From the NCBI GenBank assembly GCA_021850555.1, contig JAJZLX010000675.1, forward strand, positions 1-20,275: a stretch of 20,275 nt of DNA. The letters run 5' to 3'. Under the pieces are notes generated by a model. The model had not been told where the DNA came from and searched no databases. It worked only from the letters and a program-made list of their open reading frames with translations. The translations under genes were made by a program, and so were the position numbers. This DNA comes from Pseudomonadota bacterium. GTDB lineage: Bacteria > Pseudomonadota > Gammaproteobacteria > Steroidobacterales > Steroidobacteraceae. Positions 15,928 through 20,275 of this stretch are shown piece after piece (within the stretch, counting starts at the first letter, position 1; each line of letters opens with the position of its first letter).

Positions 15928-16482
15928 TCACTCCACCATGTAGTAGATGCTGCGCAGCGCCGCGTTGCCGGTCTGGTCGGCGCCCGTTGCGACGGCCGTA
16001 ATCTGATAGACCTGTACGGAGCCGTTTCCGCCGTACCCTCCGTCGCCGAGCTTCATGCCCGACTTCAAGCCGAATCCCGTCATTTTCTCGATGATGAATC
16101 GCGGCGGCGCAGAAACCGAGCCGGGCGCCAGACCGTTGTAGGTGAGCACGGCAGTGCCGGGATTCTGCCAGTTGATGAGGGAATACCAGCCGCCCTGTGC
16201 CGGATCGAGCGTGTAGAGTCCCTGGCCATTTTGTGAGAAATCGCTGTACTGGGGATTGCCCGTCCGCAGGTTCATTTGAGCAAACCGCAGCGCCGCTCCC
16301 GCGGCCTCCAGAGCGAGGTCCTGGTTCGCGTCATTCTCCGCCATGCGCTCCTCCGTGGTCTCCATGCGGGCGAGCATCACGGCAAGCAGGGTCAGCACCA
16401 GAAGGAAAATCAGCGCGACGAACAGCACGGCGCCGCGTTGGCGCGCTGCGGTCGATTTGGGTCGGGTTGTCTGAGCGGTCAT
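15928..16482 (-). CDS. pilX: Type IV pilus assembly protein PilX
   Basis: The 184-residue protein has the PilX N-terminal signature: a basic leader ending RQRG, then AVLFVALIFLLVLTLLAVML and the conserved METTEERMAEN helix. As in other PilX proteins, the segment after the Gly lacks the FTLIE form, yet it packs as a minor pilin in the priming complex with PilV, PilW, FimU/T and PilY1. The remainder is a globular domain with few cysteines. ATG 16482 is preferred (17 bases after pilW, with GGA upstream). A TTG at 16503 overlapping the pilW stop would add seven residues. It is followed after three bases by pilY1, with which PilX is known to act. Confidence 0.85.
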   Translation of the reverse strand: MTAQTTRPKSTAARQRGAVLFVALIFLLVLTLLAVMLARMETTEERMAENDANQDLALEAAGAALRFAQMNLRTGNPQYSDFSQNGQGLYTLDPAQGGWYSLINWQNPGTAVLTYNGLAPGSVSAPPRFIIEKMTGFGLKSGMKLGDGGYGGNGSVQVYQITAVATGADQTGNAALRSIYYMVE

Positions 16483-16499
16483 GACTGATCCGGAAGGGC

Positions 16500-17705
16500 T
16501 CAATTGGTAGTATCACGCAGCGACACGGTGGTCTCGAAGACCTGGCGCATGCGCGTATCGATCGGTGCGGTGACCTGTGTGCCGAGCAGGTCGAACGTGC
16601 GAGCCTTGGTGGGCATTGGAACGGCGCCGGGAGGGCTTGCGACCAGCAGGGCGATCTTGACGCTGATGACACAGTTGAATTCTACCGGACCGGATCCGGG
16701 CAGCGGCTGGCAGTCCGGGTTGCCGGCCGCGGCGGCCGAAACCTGATCGGCGGTGACGTATTCCGTCGCGGCCATCGAGCCGTTGGTGTCGATGCCGTAG
16801 AGGATCTGCATATTCTCGACGTCCGGCACGAGTTCCGCCGGCGGTGAATTGAATTGCGGCTGCCCGGCGGTCGAGTAGGTGTAAAGAGCGCCATCGCCGT
16901 CCCTTCCCGTGCCGATGTAGAAGACAACGGTGTCGAACACCCCCACCTGCGATCCGGCGGCGAAGCTCTGGCCCAACGACTGATCGAAACGAACGGTATC
17001 GCCGCTCACACTGTCTATCTCATCGACCACGGATTGCGCACAATTCGAGACAATCCCGACCTCACCTTGAGTGAGGCCGGTGGTGTTCTGGACGGTCACG
17101 GAGCTCGCGCCGGATGTCGCGGTCGTGTACACGGGATCGACCTGGGGGTAGGTAGTGTGCACCGCTATTGCGTCGCTGCCCTGGATCGGTAGTGCGCTGT
17201 TATTCTTCATCTGGCCCTCGCTGATCACCGTGGAGTCGAGGGTGCCTCCCAGACCGGCGGAGGTGGTCCAGTCTCCCTGCGAAGTGACGCCAGGTGGATT
17301 TTCGGAGAGCGTGACGGCCGCGCCCGGTCCGGTATCCTCGCCGTTGTACTGGGCTTCGTAGCCTGCGAGCGCCTCGCTGAAATCCTGTTGAAGCGGTGAC
17401 TGGTTCACGCCGAGGCCGCCCTGCACCACCATCTGCCCGCCCCACATGGTGCTGTTGCAGGCCATGTAGCCGGCGCCGCGCAGCGTCTCCTGCATGATGT
17501 CGATCGCGATCCTGCCGTTGTCGGCCAACTCGCCGATGGCGGCCGTATCCTTGGACGCCGAATGGACGCTGACGAACGTGGCGATGACGGCTGCGGTCAC
17601 GATCAATCCCAGTGTCAAGGCGATCATCAGCTCGATGAGGGAGAAGCCGCGGGCTGCCCGGGCGGCGCGCGTGCGCGTTGCAGGCCCATCGGTGACAATT
17701 CTCAC
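16500..17705 (-). CDS. pilW: Type IV pilus minor pilin PilW
   Basis: The 401-residue prepilin-like protein has a 20-residue basic leader (RTRAARAARG) and then FSLIELMIALTLGLIVTAAV, with Glu at mature position 5. A helix (DNGRIAIDIMQETLRGAGYMAC) continues into a large beta-rich globular domain; the motif LRxAGYxxC is typical of PilW. The C-terminus (DTRMRQVFETTVSLRDTTN) also matches the family. PilW joins the minor-pilin complex that starts pilus assembly. The start is a GTG at 17705 that overlaps the pilV stop (GTGA), with GGAGAG six bases upstream. The open frame extends to 17918, but the added residues are a shadow of pilV. Confidence 0.88.
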   Translation of the reverse strand: MRIVTDGPATRTRAARAARGFSLIELMIALTLGLIVTAAVIATFVSVHSASKDTAAIGELADNGRIAIDIMQETLRGAGYMACNSTMWGGQMVVQGGLGVNQSPLQQDFSEALAGYEAQYNGEDTGPGAAVTLSENPPGVTSQGDWTTSAGLGGTLDSTVISEGQMKNNSALPIQGSDAIAVHTTYPQVDPVYTTATSGASSVTVQNTTGLTQGEVGIVSNCAQSVVDEIDSVSGDTVRFDQSLGQSFAAGSQVGVFDTVVFYIGTGRDGDGALYTYSTAGQPQFNSPPAELVPDVENMQILYGIDTNGSMAATEYVTADQVSAAAAGNPDCQPLPGSGPVEFNCVISVKIALLVASPPGAVPMPTKARTFDLLGTQVTAPIDTRMRQVFETTVSLRDTTN

Positions 17706-18364
17706 AGCGCGCTCTCCAGCGTGAAGGTCTGGGTATCCGGCGTCGTGTCCGTCGCGGCGCCCTTGGCGTGGCTGTCGTTCACGATAGCCCATTGCGCAAC
17801 GCTGTCGTTCCACTGAACCGAGATGGTCGCGGTGGCCACCTGACCGGCGACGGTCGCGGGCGTGATGACAACCTGGCCATTTCCTTGCGGAAGCGCGCCG
17901 GCGAGCTGCTTTCGCCATCTGTACAGGTCGTACTGCGCCATCTCAGCCGGCGTACAATCGCTGCCCAAGGCATCGCACTGGACGGTCATGTTGGGGGACT
18001 GGGCGAAGGAAATCTGGTATCCGGTGGTCGTGGCCGCGTAAGCCCGGTTCGCCCGCATCGCATCGAGAATCGAATAGGCGAGGTCGGCGGCCTGGGTGCG
18101 AAAGTAGGCGCTGTCGTTCGCCGTGACGGCGGCGAGAACCAGCTTCGCGACCCCGAGCATGCCGATGCTGATGACCAGGACCGCGACCAGCACTTCGACC
18201 AGAGTGAAGCCGCCTGCACGGGCAGTCCCGCGGGTGCTGTCGGGGAATCGCTTGCCCGCGCCCGCCGCCTGCGACGCCTTCACGGGAACCGAGCCGATGA
18301 TTGGCCGTGGGCGGCTCTTGGGATCGCGGGCGCTTGGGGGATACGACGTCACGGGTGACCTCAT
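17702..18364 (-). CDS. pilV: Type IV pilus minor pilin PilV
   Basis: The protein carries the class III prepilin signal G|FTLVEVLVAVLVISIGMLGVAKL, the form typical of PilV (FTLxEVLVAxxIxxxGLLG). The helix AYFRTQAADLAYSILDAMRANRAYA and a compact C-terminal domain follow. PilV works with PilW, PilX, PilE and FimU/T as the initiation complex at the pilus tip. From ATG 18364, which overlaps the fimT stop (ATGA), the product has 220 residues and a leader of 52, much longer than the usual 6-25. An in-frame GTG at 18283 would shorten the leader to 25 but has no obvious ribosome-binding site. The overlap favours 18364; the start remains open. Confidence 0.85.
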   Translation of the reverse strand: MRSPVTSYPPSARDPKSRPRPIIGSVPVKASQAAGAGKRFPDSTRGTARAGGFTLVEVLVAVLVISIGMLGVAKLVLAAVTANDSAYFRTQAADLAYSILDAMRANRAYAATTTGYQISFAQSPNMTVQCDALGSDCTPAEMAQYDLYRWRKQLAGALPQGNGQVVITPATVAGQVATATISVQWNDSVAQWAIVNDSHAKGAATDTTPDTQTFTLESAL

Positions 18365-18972
18365 GGGCAGGCGAGCGCGTTGCCGTTCAGAGTTTTACCG
18401 GGTGTAGGAGAGGCCTCGACCGCGCCGACCGCGGATATCTCGATGTCCCGGGCGTAAGGGGCACCGCGGCTGTCGCACAAGGTGAAATAGGTGGTCTTGT
18501 ACAATCCGGCCCCGGCGGCGGCCTCGACGAACCCGTTTGGCTCGAATGTGACCTCGGTGGCTGCGTTGCCGTCCAGCGTCGCCGACAGGGTATTGCCGCC
18601 CTGGAGTGGGGATTTCACCTGCAGCAGGCTGGGTGTCCCGGCTATCGGCACGGACGTCTCGACGATCCAACCGGTGTTCCATGCCGTCGAATTGCTGCAG
18701 GTGGGGGTGGCGGCGGCGTTGGAGCCGACCACCGAGGCGCAAACCTCGACGTTCGCATCTCTCTTGACCGCCTCGCTGCGGGCGTAATCGAGGCTGGAGA
18801 TGAGAGAGTCCGCCTCGGCGTCTTCGCGGTTGTTCTGGATGAACACTCTCAAGGCCGGCACGGCGATCGCTAGCAGAATGGCGGCGACGGCCAGGGTGAC
18901 CATGAGCTCGAGGAGAGTGAATCCCCGCTGCCTTCTCAGGCGAGAGTCTCGGCCCGTTGTCGAATCTCGCAC
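18361..18972 (-). CDS. fimT: Type IV pilus minor pilin FimT/FimU (GspH-like)
   Basis: The 203-residue prepilin has leader RLRRQRG followed by FTLLELMVTLAVAAILLAIAVP, with Glu at mature position 5. The motif DAEADSLISSLDYARSEAVKR then VEVCAS is the hallmark of the GspH/FimT/FimU family. A beta-rich domain follows (TEVTFEPNGFVE, then FTLCDSRG) and ends NGNALACP. As first gene of the operon it corresponds to FimU/FimT, a minor pilin of the priming complex; FimT relatives can also bind DNA for uptake, which is not demonstrable here. I chose GTG 18972 (GGGAG 11 bases upstream, leader of 17). ATG 19050 in the same frame would give a 43-residue leader and lies inside a strong hairpin. The stop overlaps the pilV start. 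Confidence 0.83.
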   Translation of the reverse strand: MRDSTTGRDSRLRRQRGFTLLELMVTLAVAAILLAIAVPALRVFIQNNREDAEADSLISSLDYARSEAVKRDANVEVCASVVGSNAAATPTCSNSTAWNTGWIVETSVPIAGTPSLLQVKSPLQGGNTLSATLDGNAATEVTFEPNGFVEAAAGAGLYKTTYFTLCDSRGAPYARDIEISAVGAVEASPTPGKTLNGNALACP

Positions 18973-19031
18973 GGGTTCTGCCGCTCCCAAAATGCGTTGG
19001 GCCCGGAGTCTAATGAATCGGCAGCACGGAT

Positions 19032-19049
19032 TGCGCGCGAAGGCGCGCA
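19032..19049 (-). promoter_or_regulatory. 7-bp GC hairpin in the fimT leader
   Basis: TGCGCGC (19032-19038) and GCGCGCA (19043-19049) form a perfect stem with a four-base loop (CTTC on the minus strand). It covers the in-frame ATG at 19050-19048. If the fimT transcript starts upstream, this structure would mask that ATG, which supports the GTG start at 18972. It may also act as a leader regulatory element. Confidence 0.4.
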
Positions 19050-19356
19050 TATTCTGAAGGCATCCGACCAGCGGGCGTTGCGAGCGGATGAGCGGGCGTG
19101 GCAACAATGGGCGTGATGCAGTTCCTTGACAGATGCGACAGGCCATGTTTGCCATCGCGGCGGCACCGTGGATGACCCTGGCGGCCGCGAGCAAAATCAA
19201 CGAATTGCTCCCCGCCCGTTCCTGCGACTGTCGAGGTCACCGGCTTGCCCTTGAGCCGCCCCGGGCTCTCGAGTCGCTGCCGCGACCGTCCGGGCACGCT
19301 AAGGGGCGGATCCCGTCACAAAATCAGGGACCGGACGAGCCGAGACAACCAAGCTC

Positions 19357-19380
19357 TTGACTTGGTCCAATATTGGTCCA
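19357..19380. promoter_or_regulatory. Direct repeat and palindrome upstream of tssA, candidate operator
   Basis: TTGGTCCA occurs twice (19362-19369 and 19373-19380), separated by ATA, and the centre CCAATATTGG (19367-19376) is a perfect 10-bp palindrome. A TTGACT (19357-19362) abuts it and could be a -35 hexamer, though no good -10 follows at 17 bases. The layout is like an operator overlapping a promoter, about 120 bases before the tssA start. Confidence 0.4.
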
Positions 19381-19499
19381 TCCTGTCGCCTTCCGCGTAC
19401 GTGGGTCGGGTCCCTCGGGAACTGCGCCCAGCCGGCCTGTGGTCTTGAGCCACAGCGGGGGTCGGTCGTGGCGCGGACAGCGACAACACCAAGCACCGA

Positions 19500-20275
19500 A
19501 TGCAAGTGGACGCCTCAATTCTGCTCACGCCGCTCTCCGCCGACAGCCCCTGCGGAGCGGATCTCGACGAATCCGAGCCTCTGCTGCTCGCGGCATTCGA
19601 CGCCTACCGTCTCTTCGGACAGATGGCCCCGTGGCCCAAGGACAGTCAGCCCGACTGGCGCGAGATTCGCGACCGCTCGCTCGAGGCGCTCGCCAAGAGC
19701 CGCGACCTGCGCGTGCTGTCCCATCTCGCCGCCGCGCTGTTGCGCACGGACGGCCTGGGCTCGTTCAGCCAGAGCCTCGATGCGGCCTCGAAGTGGCTCA
19801 CCGACTGGTGGGATCAGGCCTACCCGCGCATCGACGAGGACGCGATCCTGCGCCGCAATGCGCTCAACGGCCTGGCGGATCGAGTCGCCGTGCTCGACGG
19901 ACTGCGCCGCGTGCCGCTGCTCGAGCACCGCCAGCTCGGCTCGTACTGCATCCGCGACTTCGAGATCGCCCACGGTCACCTCGCCCCGGGCCCTGAGGAG
20001 TCCCCGAAGGATGCCGGCCAGCTCGATGCCCTGCTCGCGGCCGTCGAGCTCGAGACCCTTCAATCGGTCACCGCCCAGGTGCGCCAGGCGGCCGAAAGCT
20101 ATCGGGCGATCGAGGCGAGCATGCGTGATCGCGCCGGCAGCGAAGCGGTGCCTGATTTCACCGCTCCTCTCACTCTGCTCGCGCGCACGCAAATGCTGCT
20201 CGATGCGCAGCTCGCCGCGCGGGCGCCGGGGCAAGCGCCCGACGCCGCCGGGGCCGGCCCCGACCGTGCGGATGG
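19500..20275 (+). CDS. tssA: Type VI secretion system protein TssA (partial, runs off the window)
   Basis: An ATG at 19500 opens a frame of 258 codons that stays open to the right edge. The N-terminal region is the ImpA_N domain of TssA: LLTPLSADSPCGADLDESEP (8-27), WREIRDRSLEALAKSRDLRV (53-72), AAALLRTDGLGSF, WWDQAYPRIDED (103-114), LRRNALNGLAD (118-127) and LRRVPLLE. TssA proteins cap or organise the baseplate and coordinate assembly of the contractile tail and sheath of the type VI secretion system. The visible part includes the start of a variable linker (Ala/Pro/Gly-rich, 238 onward); the C-terminal domain that defines the TssA class is outside the window. No good Shine-Dalgarno sequence precedes the ATG. 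It is divergent from the pilus operon and probably begins a T6SS gene cluster to the right. Confidence 0.88.
   Translation, partial: MQVDASILLTPLSADSPCGADLDESEPLLLAAFDAYRLFGQMAPWPKDSQPDWREIRDRSLEALAKSRDLRVLSHLAAALLRTDGLGSFSQSLDAASKWLTDWWDQAYPRIDEDAILRRNALNGLADRVAVLDGLRRVPLLEHRQLGSYCIRDFEIAHGHLAPGPEESPKDAGQLDALLAAVELETLQSVTAQVRQAAESYRAIEASMRDRAGSEAVPDFTAPLTLLARTQMLLDAQLAARAPGQAPDAAGAGPDRAD

Larger units (their letters stand above)
18973..19499. other. Divergent intergenic region between pilus operon and tssA
   Basis: These 527 bases separate divergent fimT and tssA and should hold both promoters. I see a hairpin at 19032-19049 near the fimT side, and a cluster near 19357-19380 with TTGACT, two TTGGTCCA repeats and a CCAATATTGG palindrome on the tssA side. 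No convincing gene was found; the open frames here have no domain features. Confidence 0.5.

Noticed and set aside
19216..19224. AlgR-box-like CCGTTCCTG upstream of fimT
   Set aside because: Only seven of nine positions match the CCGTTCGTC core, it is about 240 bases from the start, and a similar match occurs by chance near 4492.
19515..20234. 239-codon minus-strand frame at the right edge
   Set aside because: Lies opposite tssA, whose ImpA_N motifs are clear on the plus strand.
1..20275. CRISPR array, tRNA, insertion sequence or attachment site
   Set aside because: No regularly spaced repeats, cloverleaf, transposase/integrase motifs or flanking duplications were seen anywhere in the window.

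Overview
The window is GC-rich, densely packed DNA from a Gram-negative bacterium, most probably a gammaproteobacterium of the Xanthomonadales / Nevskiales / Steroidobacterales kind. That placement is inferred from gene types and order: a FecI/FecR pair with large TonB-dependent receptors, a Pseudomonas-like minor-pilin operon (fimT/U-pilV-pilW-pilX-pilY1-pilY2-pilE) and a type VI secretion gene. No rRNA, tRNA, CRISPR array, insertion sequence or phage gene was seen.

Layout. (1) Positions 2-370 are the 3' end of an S41-family peptidase gene. (2) Positions 574-1380 encode an exported protein with a TPR-like helical domain, one membrane helix and a Gly/Pro/Met-rich tail; its leader holds two strong hairpins. 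(3) A convergent CPA1 cation/proton antiporter lies at 1406-2674 (-). (4) Positions 2766-10503 (+) form a cell-surface-signalling uptake locus: ECF sigma factor (fecI type), anti-sigma factor (fecR type, start overlapping the sigma stop), then two paralogous TonB-dependent receptors. Only the second receptor has an N-terminal signalling (STN) domain, so it is the likely sensor, while the first looks like a plain transporter. No periplasmic or inner-membrane uptake genes are present, so the substrate cannot be read from context. (5) A small coiled-coil/glycine-tail protein (10546-10947, -) faces the receptors.

(6) Positions 11434-18972 (-) are a seven-gene type IV pilus minor-pilin operon with overlapping or near-overlapping genes, so they are probably co-transcribed and translationally coupled: three prepilins (FimT/U, PilV, PilW), PilX, the adhesin/priming factor PilY1, a PilY2-like small exported protein, and PilE. 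As given, pilY1 carries a one-base deletion near 14179 that splits it into two frames. Restoring one base gives a protein of about 1229 residues, so this is a recent mutation, phase variation or a sequence error. (7) After a 527-base divergent intergenic region, tssA (type VI secretion baseplate/tail-assembly protein) starts at 19500 (+) and runs off the right edge, so the window probably ends at the start of a T6SS cluster.

The strongest leads are the pilY1 frameshift and the divergence of its two usual metal-binding motifs, the sensor/non-sensor receptor pair with an unusually motif-rich promoter region, and the long hairpin between the receptors. I saw no clearly new multi-gene system.
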